A stretch of 37,582 nt of DNA, from NCBI GenBank assembly GCA_021803575.1, contig JAJZLH010000050.1, forward strand, positions 1 through 37,582. The letters are read 5' to 3'. A program made the position numbers and the translations under genes. Below the pieces are notes generated by a model. The model was not told the DNA's origin and searched no databases. It saw nothing but the letters and a program-made list of their open reading frames with translations. The stretch comes from Bacillota bacterium (GTDB lineage Bacteria > Bacillota > Sulfobacillia > JAJZYS01 > JAJZLH01). Each line of letters opens with the position of its first letter. The stretch's first letter is position 1. This document shows positions 25,923-35,096 of the stretch, piece by piece.

Positions 25923-27012
25923 GCTGCTCGACGGCCTCCTTCTCCATCTTCTTCACCTCGTCGATGAGCCGATCGATCATGTCCCGCTCCTCCACCCTGC
26001 CCACCTTCTCGCCGTGGCGGAAGAGGATGCCGAAGCCGGGGCCGCCGGCAATGCCGATGTCGCTCTCCCTGGCCTCGCCCGGTCCGTTCACGGCACAGCC
26101 CAGCACCGAGATGCGCAGCGGCAGGGTCACCCCTTTCAGCTTCTGCTCCACCTCGGCGGCCACCTTGAAGACGTCGATGTCGCAGCGGGCACAGGTGGGG
26201 CACGCAACCACCGTCGGTCCGAAGACGCGCAGGTCGAGCGACTTCAGGATCTCCCGGGCCACCCGGATCTCATCCGCCACCTCACCGGCCAAGGACACCC
26301 GAATGGTGTCGCCGATGCCTTCGGCCAGGAGCACGCCCAGGCCGACCGAGGAGCGTACGGTGCCGGACGGCACCGTGCCCGACTCTGTGACGCCGAGGTG
26401 CAGCGGGTAGTCCACAGCGGCGGCCAGGAGGCGGTAGGCCTCGATCATGGTGGTGACATCGGAGGCTTTGACCGACACCACCGCCTCGGTGTGGCCCAGG
26501 TCCTCCAGGTAGCGCAGGTGCCGGATGGCGCTCTCCACCAGCGCCTCCGGTTTCGGATAGCCGTGCTTCTCCAGGATGTCCTTCTCCAGCGAGCCGGAGT
26601 TGACGCCGACCCGGATCGGCACGCCCCGCTCCTTGGCGCGCTCCACCACCTCTTTGATCTTCTCGCGGCTGCCGATGTTGCCCGGATTGATGCGCAGCTT
26701 GTCGACGCCAGCGTCCAGCGCCCGCAGCGCCAGCCGCCAGTCGAAGTGGATGTCGGCCACCACCGGGATGGGGCTGGCCTTGACGATCGCCTCCATCTGG
26801 TCGGCGGCCCGGGGCGTCGGCACCGAGACGCGCACGATCTCGCAGCCGGCGTCTGCCATGCGCAGAATCTGATCGATGGTGGCGTCCCGGTCCTCCGTAT
26901 CGGTCTTGGTCATGCCCTGCACGCTGATCGGAGCGCCGCCACCGATCAGGACCGGCTTCGGCCGGTTCTTGCCCACCACCACCTGGCGGCTGATCCGTCT
27001 CGTTACCTTCAT
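25915..27012 (-). CDS. ispG: 4-hydroxy-3-methylbut-2-enyl diphosphate synthase
   Basis: IspG (GcpE) is the iron-sulfur enzyme that converts methylerythritol cyclodiphosphate to HMBPP, the next-to-last step of the MEP isoprenoid pathway. The 365-aa product has the N-terminal TIM barrel (VQGMTKTDTEDRDAT 31-45, RINPGNIG 107-114) and the cluster ligands C271 and C274 in CPTCARC, C306 and E313 in GCAVNGPGEA. ATG at 27012 follows rseP by 31 nt. With dxr three genes upstream, two MEP-pathway enzymes plus UppS are in the same operon, tying isoprenoid supply to cell-wall lipid carrier synthesis. Confidence 0.97.
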   Translation of the reverse strand: MKVTRRISRQVVVGKNRPKPVLIGGGAPISVQGMTKTDTEDRDATIDQILRMADAGCEIVRVSVPTPRAADQMEAIVKASPIPVVADIHFDWRLALRALDAGVDKLRINPGNIGSREKIKEVVERAKERGVPIRVGVNSGSLEKDILEKHGYPKPEALVESAIRHLRYLEDLGHTEAVVSVKASDVTTMIEAYRLLAAAVDYPLHLGVTESGTVPSGTVRSSVGLGVLLAEGIGDTIRVSLAGEVADEIRVAREILKSLDLRVFGPTVVACPTCARCDIDVFKVAAEVEQKLKGVTLPLRISVLGCAVNGPGEARESDIGIAGGPGFGILFRHGEKVGRVEERDMIDRLIDEVKKMEKEAVEQRG

Positions 27013-27043
27013 GTCCTCGCCTCCGTGCCTTCCATCTTACAGG

Positions 27044-28063
27044 TTACAGGCGACCGGTCACGTCGTGAACTGCCAGCACCATGGCGGCGGCGATCAGGAG
27101 GTAGAAGCCCACCGCGTTGACTGCCGCCTCCAGGTTCCTGGACAGCGGCCGACGGCGGATCGCCTCCACGGCGATGAACAGGAGGCGGGAACCGTCCAGG
27201 GGAGGAATCGGCAGGAGGTTGAACAGGGCCAGGTTCACGGACAGAATGCCGGCGAAGAAGATGAATTGGCTGAGACCGACGGCCAGGCTCTGCCCGGCCA
27301 GGGAGGCGATGCCGACCACGCCGACCAGGGGCGGCGCCGCGCCGTGGGCGGCGGCCCCCCACAGGGCGGCGGCCGTGGCGGCAATGGCGGCCCATGCCTC
27401 CGTCCAGCCCTGGGACAGGGCCACCGCCGGGCTGAGCCGCTGGTAGCGGACGGCGGCAGTCACGCCCATTTCCGGCCCGGGCGCACCCGGAATCCGGACC
27501 GGCGTCACCGTGACGGTGAGGTCATGGCCGGAGCGCTCAAGCAGCACCGTCATCGGGCTACTTCCGATCCGCCCCTCCAGCACTGAGATCTGATTCCAAC
27601 TGGTGATGCGGTGACCGTCGATGGCCAGAATGCGGTCGCCGGGCCGGATGCCGGCAGCAGCGGCCGGGTATCCGGGCAGCACCTGGCCGATCACCGGACC
27701 AGGCACGGTGGCGACGCCCCAGCCGGCCAGCACCCAGGCGAACAGCACGACCGCCAAGAGGTAGTTGGCGACCGGGCCGGCCAGGATGGTCACAAAGCGC
27801 GCCCACAGGGGGCGCAGATAGAAGCTGTCCGGCGTCTGAGGCACGGTGCGGTCCATTCCGGCCAGCATCACGTAGCCGCCCAGGGGCAGGAGGTTGATGG
27901 CATAGCGGGTGCCGCGGTGCGTGACCGACAGGAGGCGGCGGCCGAAGCCGACCGCAAACTCGACCACGCCGATGCCGCTGGCCCGGGCCACCAGGAAGTG
28001 CCCGCCTTCGTGGATCACGATCAGCACGCCGATCAGGATCAGAAAGGCCACGATGGTGATCAC
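27044..28063 (-). CDS. rseP: Site-2 zinc metalloprotease RseP family
   Basis: RseP-type M50 proteases cut membrane-embedded proteins such as anti-sigma factors within the lipid bilayer. The 339-aa product carries HEGGH at 18-22 in its first helix, a PDZ domain (about 120-185, including GIRPGDRILAIDG) and the second catalytic motif NLLPIPPLDGSRL in a later helix, with about four membrane segments. GTG at 28063 overlaps the dxr stop as GTGA. The dxr-rseP order is conserved in Firmicutes (Bacillus rasP). No anti-sigma target gene lies nearby. Confidence 0.95.
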   Translation of the reverse strand: MITIVAFLILIGVLIVIHEGGHFLVARASGIGVVEFAVGFGRRLLSVTHRGTRYAINLLPLGGYVMLAGMDRTVPQTPDSFYLRPLWARFVTILAGPVANYLLAVVLFAWVLAGWGVATVPGPVIGQVLPGYPAAAAGIRPGDRILAIDGHRITSWNQISVLEGRIGSSPMTVLLERSGHDLTVTVTPVRIPGAPGPEMGVTAAVRYQRLSPAVALSQGWTEAWAAIAATAAALWGAAAHGAAPPLVGVVGIASLAGQSLAVGLSQFIFFAGILSVNLALFNLLPIPPLDGSRLLFIAVEAIRRRPLSRNLEAAVNAVGFYLLIAAAMVLAVHDVTGRL

Positions 28064-29220
28064 GCTGACACGCCCCCTCCGGCCAGCTCCCCCACCCGGC
28101 GGCGGGCCCAGCGGTCGGCGGACTTCAGGTTGGTGAGGTTCAGGCGGGCGGCCTGCCAGTGACCGCCCTCCGCCACCGCCTGGCTGACCAGCGGCACGAT
28201 CTCCGAGAAGCGGATGCGCCTGGCCAGAAACAGCGCCACGGCTGCGTCGTTGGCGGAACTGAGCAGGGCTGGGCTGACGCCCCCCATTGTACCGGCCTCA
28301 TAGGCCAGTTGCAAAGCCGGAAAGCGCTCCCGGGGCACCGGCTCGAAGCGGATCGGCGGCAGTTCGGTGAGCGGCATCACCGGCGCCACCGGCGGCGGCT
28401 CGGCAGGCCAGGCGAGTGCTCTGGCGATGGGCAGGCGCATATCCGGCGGTGCCAGCTGGGCGATGAGGCTGCCGTCCGGGTAGGCGACGGCACCATGGGC
28501 GAAGGAGTCGCGCTGCAGCGCCACCTTCACCGCCTGATAGGGGGCGGAGAACAGGTGGTGCGCCTCGATCACCTCCAGCCCCTTGTTCATCAGGCTGGCG
28601 GAGTCGACCGTGATCTTCTCGCCCATCGACCAGGTGGGGTGGCGCAGCACATCTTCGGCGGTGGCCTCATCCAGGCGGCCGAGGGGCCAGTCCCGGAGCG
28701 CGCCGCCGGAGGCGGTCAGCCACAGGGTCAGGCCAGGCTGCCAGGGCTGGCCGCCCAGGATCTGAAACAGGGCGGCATGCTCGGAGTCGACCGGCAGGAG
28801 CCGGCCGCGGCGGGCCGCTCGCATCACCAGCTCTCCGCCGGCAACGAGCACTTCCTTGGTGGCCAGGGCCACCACCTTGCCGGCGGAGAGGGCGGCGATG
28901 GTGGGGGCGAGCCCAGCCAGGCCGAGCACGGCCATCACCACCCGGTCGACCAGGGGGGATTGGGCCACCTGGGCGAGGGCGGTCGGTCCCACCACCAGCC
29001 GGCAGCCGTCCGGCAGCCGAAGACGGCGGGCTGGGGCGGCCCTTCGCACCGCCACCAGGCGGGGGCGGTGACGGTCGATCACGGCCAGGAGCTCAGGCGT
29101 CAGCTCCCGGCCCGCCACCACTGCCACCTGGAACCCGAGCGCCTCCGACACGGCGAGCGCCTGGCTGCCCACGGAGCCCGTGGCGCCCAGCACGGCGACC
29201 CTGACAGGCGGCGTCGCCAT
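28060..29220 (-). CDS. dxr: 1-deoxy-D-xylulose 5-phosphate reductoisomerase
   Basis: Dxr (IspC) rearranges and reduces DXP to MEP with NADPH, the committed step of the MEP isoprenoid pathway. The 386-aa product has the nucleotide loop GATGSVGSQAL (12-22), VDSEHAALFQIL with the metal-binding residues, TASGGALRDW, and HPTWSMGEKITVDSASLMNK. ATG at 29220 overlaps the cdsA stop by one base (TGATG). The same frame stays open upstream over cdsA, but that translation is a shadow with no family match. Confidence 0.97.
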   Translation of the reverse strand: MATPPVRVAVLGATGSVGSQALAVSEALGFQVAVVAGRELTPELLAVIDRHRPRLVAVRRAAPARRLRLPDGCRLVVGPTALAQVAQSPLVDRVVMAVLGLAGLAPTIAALSAGKVVALATKEVLVAGGELVMRAARRGRLLPVDSEHAALFQILGGQPWQPGLTLWLTASGGALRDWPLGRLDEATAEDVLRHPTWSMGEKITVDSASLMNKGLEVIEAHHLFSAPYQAVKVALQRDSFAHGAVAYPDGSLIAQLAPPDMRLPIARALAWPAEPPPVAPVMPLTELPPIRFEPVPRERFPALQLAYEAGTMGGVSPALLSSANDAAVALFLARRIRFSEIVPLVSQAVAEGGHWQAARLNLTNLKSADRWARRRVGELAGGGVSA

Positions 29221-30011
29221 CAGTGGCCGGGCAGCCGGTTCTGCAGGTGCAGCTGCAGAAAGTAGAAGATGGCCAGTACCCCGAACAGGAGAGCGTCGAT
29301 GCGGTCCAGCACGCCGCCGTGCCCAGGCAGGAAAGTGCCGGAATCCTTGAGGTGGGCATGCCGCTTCAAGGACGACTCGAACAGGTCGCCGGCCTGGGCG
29401 AGCACACCGGTCGCAAAGCCCAGCGCCAGCCCGGCCAGGGCGGAGATGGCAAACCAGGGTGCCACCAGGGCGCCGACCGCCATGGTCGCGGCCAGCCCAG
29501 CCAGACTGCCCTCCCAGGTCTTGCTGGGCGACACCCGGGGCACCAGGCGGTTGCGGCCGAAGGCGGAGCCGACCAGGTAGGCGGCGATGTCGCCCACCCA
29601 GACCAGGGCGAAGGTGCTGAGGCTGATCGCCACCCCGTCCAGGCGAAGCGCCAGGACCAGCCCCAAGGGCCAGGCCAGCCATAGCACAAGCAAAAAGCCG
29701 AGTGCGGCGCCCACCGTCTCGCCGTTCACCATGATCAGGGCCGCCGCCGTGAGGAGCAGAATCATGGTGGCCGGCAAGAAGGCGCTCACCCGGTTCAGCA
29801 TGCCGAGAACCAGGAAGGCGGCGCCGAGGGCGCTGAGCAGCCACTGCGGCTTGGCGCCCAGTTCTGCCACGATGGTCTGGATCTCGCGGGCGCCCATGAT
29901 GTAGAGGCCGAGGATCACGGCGGCGAACACCCAGGGGTTGACCAGGTCGGCCACGATGATCACCGGCAGGGCGATGGCCAGGGAGAGCGCCCGTCTGCCC
30001 AGGGTGCTCAC
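29220..30011 (-). CDS. cdsA: Phosphatidate cytidylyltransferase
   Basis: CdsA makes CDP-diacylglycerol from phosphatidate and CTP, the branch point of phospholipid synthesis. The 263-aa product has seven or eight hydrophobic segments and the family signature in the last third: SPSKTWEGS, then SSLKRHAHLKDSGTF and PGHGGVLDRIDALL. GTG at 30011 overlaps the uppS stop as GTGA. It sits between uppS and dxr, the conserved order of this envelope-lipid operon. Confidence 0.96.
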   Translation of the reverse strand: MSTLGRRALSLAIALPVIIVADLVNPWVFAAVILGLYIMGAREIQTIVAELGAKPQWLLSALGAAFLVLGMLNRVSAFLPATMILLLTAAALIMVNGETVGAALGFLLVLWLAWPLGLVLALRLDGVAISLSTFALVWVGDIAAYLVGSAFGRNRLVPRVSPSKTWEGSLAGLAATMAVGALVAPWFAISALAGLALGFATGVLAQAGDLFESSLKRHAHLKDSGTFLPGHGGVLDRIDALLFGVLAIFYFLQLHLQNRLPGH

Positions 30012-30760
30012 GCTTGGCTCTCCTGCCCGCCCAGGGCGCCGAAGCGGCGGTCGCGCCGCTGGTAGGCGGCGATGGCCCGGTCGAGTTCTTGGGCGTCAAA
30101 GTCCGGCCACAGCACCTCGGTCGAGTAGATCTCGGCGTAGGCGGCCTGCCAGAGCAGGAAGTTGGACAGGCGCCACTCGCCGGAGGGGCGGATGATCAGG
30201 TCCGGGTCAGGCAGCCGGCGGGTGTAGAGGTGCTGGGAGAAGACCTGGTCGGTGATCTCGTCCGGCGCGATCAATCCGGTCTGTGCCTCTTCGGCCAGCT
30301 GGCGGGCGGCGTCCACGATCTCCCGCCGGGAGCCGTAGTTGAGGGCCAGGGTCAGCACCAGATCCTGTCCCTGGGCGGTGCGGGCCAGCCCCGACGCCAG
30401 CGCGCCCTGGCAGCTGGCCGGCAGCTCCTCCGGGTGACCGATCACGGCCAGACGCACGCCCTGAGCCCGGAGTTCGTCGACCTCAGAGGCCAGGAACTCG
30501 ACCAAGAGGCCCATCAACAAGTCTATCTCGGCCTGGGGCCGGCGCCAGTTCTCTGTCGAGAAGGCGTAGACGGTGAGGTAGCGGATGTCGCGGGCCCGGG
30601 CCGCCTTGACGATCGTCTTCAGGGCCAGCACGCCCTGGCGGTGGCCGTCGGCGCGGGCCAGGCCGCGGCGGACGGCCCAGCGGCCGTTGCCGTCCATGAT
30701 GATGGCGATGTGAGCCGGCACCTGGGGCGAGGGCCCGCTGGTGCCAGCGGTGCTTGCCAC
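30008..30760 (-). CDS. uppS: Isoprenyl transferase (undecaprenyl diphosphate synthase)
   Basis: UppS extends farnesyl diphosphate with eight isopentenyl units in cis to make the carrier of cell-wall precursors. The 250-aa product has the catalytic aspartate at 23 in IMDGNGRWA, FSTENWRRP, and the C-terminal RPSGEWRLSNFLLWQAAYAE. GTG at 30760 comes 5 nt after the frr stop, with GGAGG at the end of frr. The N-terminus is about ten residues longer than usual; a shorter start is not obvious. It uses the products of dxr and ispG encoded in the same operon. Confidence 0.96.
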   Translation of the reverse strand: MASTAGTSGPSPQVPAHIAIIMDGNGRWAVRRGLARADGHRQGVLALKTIVKAARARDIRYLTVYAFSTENWRRPQAEIDLLMGLLVEFLASEVDELRAQGVRLAVIGHPEELPASCQGALASGLARTAQGQDLVLTLALNYGSRREIVDAARQLAEEAQTGLIAPDEITDQVFSQHLYTRRLPDPDLIIRPSGEWRLSNFLLWQAAYAEIYSTEVLWPDFDAQELDRAIAAYQRRDRRFGALGGQESQA

Positions 30761-30765
30761 CGCCG

Positions 30766-31320
30766 TTAGACCTCCATGATGTCGCGCTCTTTGGTCTCCA
30801 GGAGGGCGTCGATCTCGGCCACGTGCCGGTCTGTCATCTTCTGCACGTCGGACTCCAGCCGGGACGCCTCATCTTCAGACAGGCGGCCTTCCTTCTGCTC
30901 TCGGCCGATGCGCTCCATGGCTTCCCGGCGCAGATTGCGGATGGCCACCCGCTCCTCCTCCGCCTTCTTGTGCACCACCTTCACCAGTTCGCGCCGCCGC
31001 TCTTCTGTGAGCGCCGGAATGACCAGCCGGATCACCGCACCGTCGTTGTTGGGAGTGAGCCCCAGGTCGGACTTCATGATCGCCCGCTCCACCTCGGGCA
31101 GGATGCTCTTGTCCCAGGGCTGGATCAACAGCAGCCGGGCCTCCGGCACCTGGATCTGGGCGATCTGGTTGAGCGGCATTGGGCTGCCGTAGTAGTCGAC
31201 CATGATCCGCTCGAGCAGGGCAGGTGAGGCCCGTCCGGCCCGCACGCCCGCCAGCTCGTGGCGGGTCACCTCCACCGATTTGGCCATCCTTGCCTCGACG
31301 TCAGACAGAATCGGGTTCAC
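30766..31320 (-). CDS. frr: Ribosome recycling factor
   Basis: RRF, with EF-G, splits the ribosome after termination. The 184-aa product matches the family length and has [38 protein letters not shown], the conserved [12 protein letters not shown] and a long C-terminal helical region. The start is GTG at 31320 ([12 protein letters not shown]), overlapping the pyrH stop as GTGA; a longer reading would only extend into pyrH. Order rpsB-tsf-pyrH-frr is near universal. Confidence 0.97.
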   Translation of the reverse strand: MNPILSDVEARMAKSVEVTRHELAGVRAGRASPALLERIMVDYYGSPMPLNQIAQIQVPEARLLLIQPWDKSILPEVERAIMKSDLGLTPNNDGAVIRLVIPALTEERRRELVKVVHKKAEEERVAIRNLRREAMERIGREQKEGRLSEDEASRLESDVQKMTDRHVAEIDALLETKERDIMEV

Positions 31321-32048
31321 GCTTCGCCCTCCCCGCCCACCACCGTGCCGATCGGTTCGCCCAAGACCGCCTTCAGGATGTTGCCTGGCACCTCCACATT
31401 GAAGACCACGATCGGGATGGCGTTGTCCATGCACAGCGAGGTGGCCGTGGTGTCCATCACCGCCAGGCCGCGCTGCAGCACCTCCAGATAGCCGATGCGG
31501 TCGAACTTCTGGGCCTGGGGATGGGTGCGCGGGTCGGCGTCAAAGACGCCGGCCTCGCGGGTTGCCTTCAGCATGACCTCGGCCTCGATCTCGGCTGCTC
31601 TCAGGGCTGCTGCCGTGTCGGTGGAGAAGTACGGGTTGCCGGTCCCCGCCGCGAACACCACCACCCGCCCCTTCTCCATGTGCCGGATGGCCCGGCGCCG
31701 GATGTAGGGCTCAGCTACGGTCCGCATCTCGATGGCGGTCTGCACCCGGCACGGCACCCCGTGATGCTCCAGGGCGTCCTGCAGAGCCAGGGCGTTGATG
31801 ACGGTGGCCAGCATGCCCATGTAGTCGGCCTGGGCGCGGTCCATGTCCGAGGCCTTGGCGTCGGTGCCCCGCCAGAAGTTGCCGCCGCCGACCACCACCC
31901 CCACCTCTACGCCGGCGGCCATCACCTCCGCCACCTGCAGGGCCAGCGAGCTCACCACCTCGGGGTCGATGCCAAACCCCCGCTCGCCGGCCAGTGCCTC
32001 TCCAGACAGCTTGAGCACGACTCGCCGATACCTGGGCTGGTTGGCCAT
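31317..32048 (-). CDS. pyrH: Uridylate kinase
   Basis: UMP kinase phosphorylates UMP to UDP; the bacterial enzyme is a hexamer controlled by GTP and UTP. The 243-aa product has KLSGEALAG (13-21), [10 protein letters not shown] near 52-61, [19 protein letters not shown] and [22 protein letters not shown] at 32048 follows tsf after 45 nt containing GGAGGC. No separate promoter was recognised in that short gap. Confidence 0.97.
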   Translation of the reverse strand: MANQPRYRRVVLKLSGEALAGERGFGIDPEVVSSLALQVAEVMAAGVEVGVVVGGGNFWRGTDAKASDMDRAQADYMGMLATVINALALQDALEHHGVPCRVQTAIEMRTVAEPYIRRRAIRHMEKGRVVVFAAGTGNPYFSTDTAAALRAAEIEAEVMLKATREAGVFDADPRTHPQAQKFDRIGYLEVLQRGLAVMDTTATSLCMDNAIPIVVFNVEVPGNILKAVLGEPIGTVVGGEGEA

Positions 32049-32093
32049 CGCGGCCTCCTTCCCGGCAGCTGGCCTTCCAGTCTGCCGCTTCGC

Positions 32094-32720
<627 letters not shown>

Positions 32721-33566
32721 CTAGACTTCCTCCTCGGCTCCGAACAGGGCGGCCGTGATATCGGATGTCTCCGGTTTGTCCGGCTCCACATCCGCCTCTT
32801 CGCCATCCTCGTCCAGGCCCTCTTCCAGCTCTGCCGTCTCCGCCGTCCAGACCTGACCCTCCTGGTCGTCGTCGGTGAGCTGCACGCCCTGGCGGCCTTC
32901 CAGGATGGCGTCTGCCATCTTGGAGGCGATCAGGCGGACCGAGCGGATGGCGTCGTCGTTGCCGGGGATGATGAAGTCAATCTCATCCGGATCGCAGTTG
33001 GTGTCCACGATGGCGACGATCGGGATGCCGAGGGCGCGGGCCTCTGTGACGGCGATGTGCTCCTTGCGCGGATCGACCACGAACAGGAGCTGGGGCAGTT
33101 TGCTCATGCCCTTGATGCCGCCCAGGAACTTCTCCAGCCGCTCCTGCTCGCCGGCCAGCCGGCTCACCTCGCGCTTGGTGAGGCGCGTCAGCCGGCCCGA
33201 CGCCTCCATCTCCTCCAGCTCGATCAGGCGCTGGATCCGCTTGCGGATGGTCTGGAAGTTGGTGAGGGTGCCGCCCAGCCAGCGCTCATTCACATAGAAC
33301 TCGCCGCAGCGGGTCGCCTCTTCCCGAATCGACTCCTGAGCCTGCTTCTTGGTGCCGACAAACAGCACCCGGCCGCCGCTCATGGCGGTGTCCCGGACGA
33401 AGGTATAGGCGTCCTCGGCCATGCGCACCGTCTGCTGCAGGTCGATGATGTAGATGCCGTTGCGCTCCGAGAAAATGTACGGGCGCATCTTCGGGTTCCA
33501 CCGTCTGGTCTGGTGTCCGAAGTGTACGCCCGCCTCAAGCAGCTGCTTCATGGAAATGTAGCTCAC
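32721..33566 (-). CDS. rpsB: 30S ribosomal protein S2 with acidic C-terminal tail
   Basis: S2 joins the head of the small subunit late in assembly. The 281-aa product starts [20 protein letters not shown] and contains [29 protein letters not shown] and [23 protein letters not shown] in separate blocks, as expected. After about residue 230 it carries a tail of some 50 residues rich in Glu and Asp, longer than in most homologues (about 245 aa in Bacillus). GTG at 33566 has GAGGAGGG upstream. A promoter lies at 33673-33702, so the gene probably opens its own operon after argH. Confidence 0.97.
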   Translation of the reverse strand: MSYISMKQLLEAGVHFGHQTRRWNPKMRPYIFSERNGIYIIDLQQTVRMAEDAYTFVRDTAMSGGRVLFVGTKKQAQESIREEATRCGEFYVNERWLGGTLTNFQTIRKRIQRLIELEEMEASGRLTRLTKREVSRLAGEQERLEKFLGGIKGMSKLPQLLFVVDPRKEHIAVTEARALGIPIVAIVDTNCDPDEIDFIIPGNDDAIRSVRLIASKMADAILEGRQGVQLTDDDQEGQVWTAETAELEEGLDEDGEEADVEPDKPETSDITAALFGAEEEV

Positions 33567-33607
33567 GCGCTGAATCCCTCCTCGGTTTTGCCTCCGCTGA
33601 CCGCATC

Positions 33608-33643
33608 GGCGCCCGGGAGCCTCGCGGCCACCGTCCGGGTGCC
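33608..33643 (-). promoter_or_regulatory. Hairpin in the rpsB 5' leader
   Basis: CCGGGTGCC (33635-33643) and GGCGCCCGG (33608-33616) pair over nine positions with one mismatch and enclose an 18-nt loop. The stem lies in the roughly 100-nt leader between the candidate promoter and rpsB. Ribosomal protein leaders often bind their own product; that is only a possibility here. Confidence 0.3.
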
Positions 33644-33672
33644 TTAGCCAGCGTGAGAATTGGGGCGTCGTG

Positions 33673-33702
33673 AGTCTACCACAGTCCGAGATGCCTGCTC
33701 AA
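33673..33702 (-). promoter_or_regulatory. Promoter for the rpsB operon
   Basis: On the minus strand TTGAGC (33697-33702) is followed after 18 bp by TAGACT (33673-33678), each 4 of 6 to the sigma-A consensus, and TGG directly before the -10 makes it an extended type. The -35 overlaps the argH stop codon. A start near 33666 would give a 100-nt leader. Confidence 0.5.
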
Positions 33703-35096
33703 CGGGCATGGCCCTCTCTCTGCCGGAGCTCGGCCAGCAGTTCACGCAAGGATACCATCTGCTCCTTGACGGCCGCAGGCGCCGTGCCGCCAATCACTCT
33801 GTGCCGCTGCACTGCCTGGTGCGGGTCTAACAGCGTGGCCAGCCCGGTGGCAAACAGTGGACTGGCCTCCTGGAACTCGGCGCGGGTGAGGCGGGCGAAG
33901 TTGCCGCCCAGTTCTTCGGCTGTGGCGCTCAGCTTGCCCACGACGGCGTGCGCGATTCGAAACGGCACACCGCCCGCCACCAGGTGATCGGCCAGTTCGG
34001 TGGCGAGGGACAGGTCCCCATACACCGGCTCGGCCGGCAGGAAGGTAGCGGTGCGTACCACGCTGCACATCAGGGCCAACGACTCCTTGGCGGCCTGCAC
34101 CGCTCGATAGACAGGCGGCTTGTCCTCCTGCAAGTCGCGCATGTAGGCCAGCGGCAGTGCCTTCAATAGGGAGAGCAGGGAGACCAGATCTCCGATCACG
34201 CCGGCGCTCTTGGCTCGGATCAACTCCGCACTGTCCGGATTGCGCTTTTGCGGCATCATCGACGAGCCGGTGACAAATGCGTCGCCAAGGCGCACCCGCC
34301 CGAAGGAGGGGTGGCTCCACAGGATCAGCTCTTCGGCCAGCCGGGACAGGTGTGAGGTGGCCAGGGCGGCGGCAAAGGTCAGCTCGGCTAGGTAGTCGCG
34401 ATCGGATACGGCGTCGATCGAGTTGGGATAGGGGGCAAGGAATCCCATCTCTGCGGCTTCCCGAGCGGTGTCCAAAGGAAAGCCGGTCCCGGCCAGGGCA
34501 CCGGCACCGAGCGGCGACCACCGGCTGGCGCTGGCGGAGGCGGCCAAGAAACGCTCCGCGTCGCGCCCGGCCATCCAGGCGTAGGTCAGAAGGTGGTGCG
34601 CCAGCAGCACCGGCTGAGCCGGCTGGAGGTGGGTCATGCCCACCACCACCTGGTCGCCGGCGGCCTCCGCCTGTGCCAGGACAGCGTCGGCCAGGTCCAA
34701 GCAGGCGCGGGCCAGGGCTGCTGCCTCCTGGCGGGCGTACAGATGGCTGGCGGTCGCAACCTGGTCGTTGCGGCTACGCCCCGTGTGCAGGCGGAGTCCC
34801 GCCTCCCCTACCCGCTCCACCACCAGGCGTTCGATGGCGGTGTGCAGGTCTTCATCGCTGTCGCGCCATGGGAACGCCTCCGGGCCGGCAGTGGCAATAT
34901 CGCGCAGCGCCGCCTCCACCCGCTCTGCCTCCGCATCGCTGACAAGGCCAGCCTGTCTGATGGCATGCAGGTGCGCGAGTGAACCGGCGATGTCGTGCGA
35001 AAAGAGGTGGAGGTCAGCAGGCAAAGAGCGGGCGAAGGCCTCGAAACCGGTGTCCATCCCGGCCGGCAGGCGTCCAGACCAGACCTTATCGGCCAT
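33699..35096 (-). CDS. argH: Argininosuccinate lyase
   Basis: ArgH cleaves argininosuccinate to arginine and fumarate, the last step of arginine synthesis. The 465-aa product has the usual length and starts KVWSGRLPAGMDTGFEAFARSL (read in two parts); it has HTGRSRNDQVATA near 103-115 and the fumarase/aspartase-superfamily signature GSSMMPQKRNPDSAELIR, which carries the catalytic loop serine. ATG at 35096 overlaps the end of argG by 11 bp. No strong terminator follows before the rpsB promoter. Confidence 0.97.
   Translation of the reverse strand: MADKVWSGRLPAGMDTGFEAFARSLPADLHLFSHDIAGSLAHLHAIRQAGLVSDAEAERVEAALRDIATAGPEAFPWRDSDEDLHTAIERLVVERVGEAGLRLHTGRSRNDQVATASHLYARQEAAALARACLDLADAVLAQAEAAGDQVVVGMTHLQPAQPVLLAHHLLTYAWMAGRDAERFLAASASASRWSPLGAGALAGTGFPLDTAREAAEMGFLAPYPNSIDAVSDRDYLAELTFAAALATSHLSRLAEELILWSHPSFGRVRLGDAFVTGSSMMPQKRNPDSAELIRAKSAGVIGDLVSLLSLLKALPLAYMRDLQEDKPPVYRAVQAAKESLALMCSVVRTATFLPAEPVYGDLSLATELADHLVAGGVPFRIAHAVVGKLSATAEELGGNFARLTRAEFQEASPLFATGLATLLDPHQAVQRHRVIGGTAPAAVKEQMVSLRELLAELRQREGHAR

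Noticed and set aside
28060-30099. Fusion-like extension of Dxr over cdsA
   Set aside because: The extra 290 or so residues are an out-of-frame reading of cdsA with no family motifs; ATG at 29220 gives a standard Dxr and overlaps the cdsA stop.
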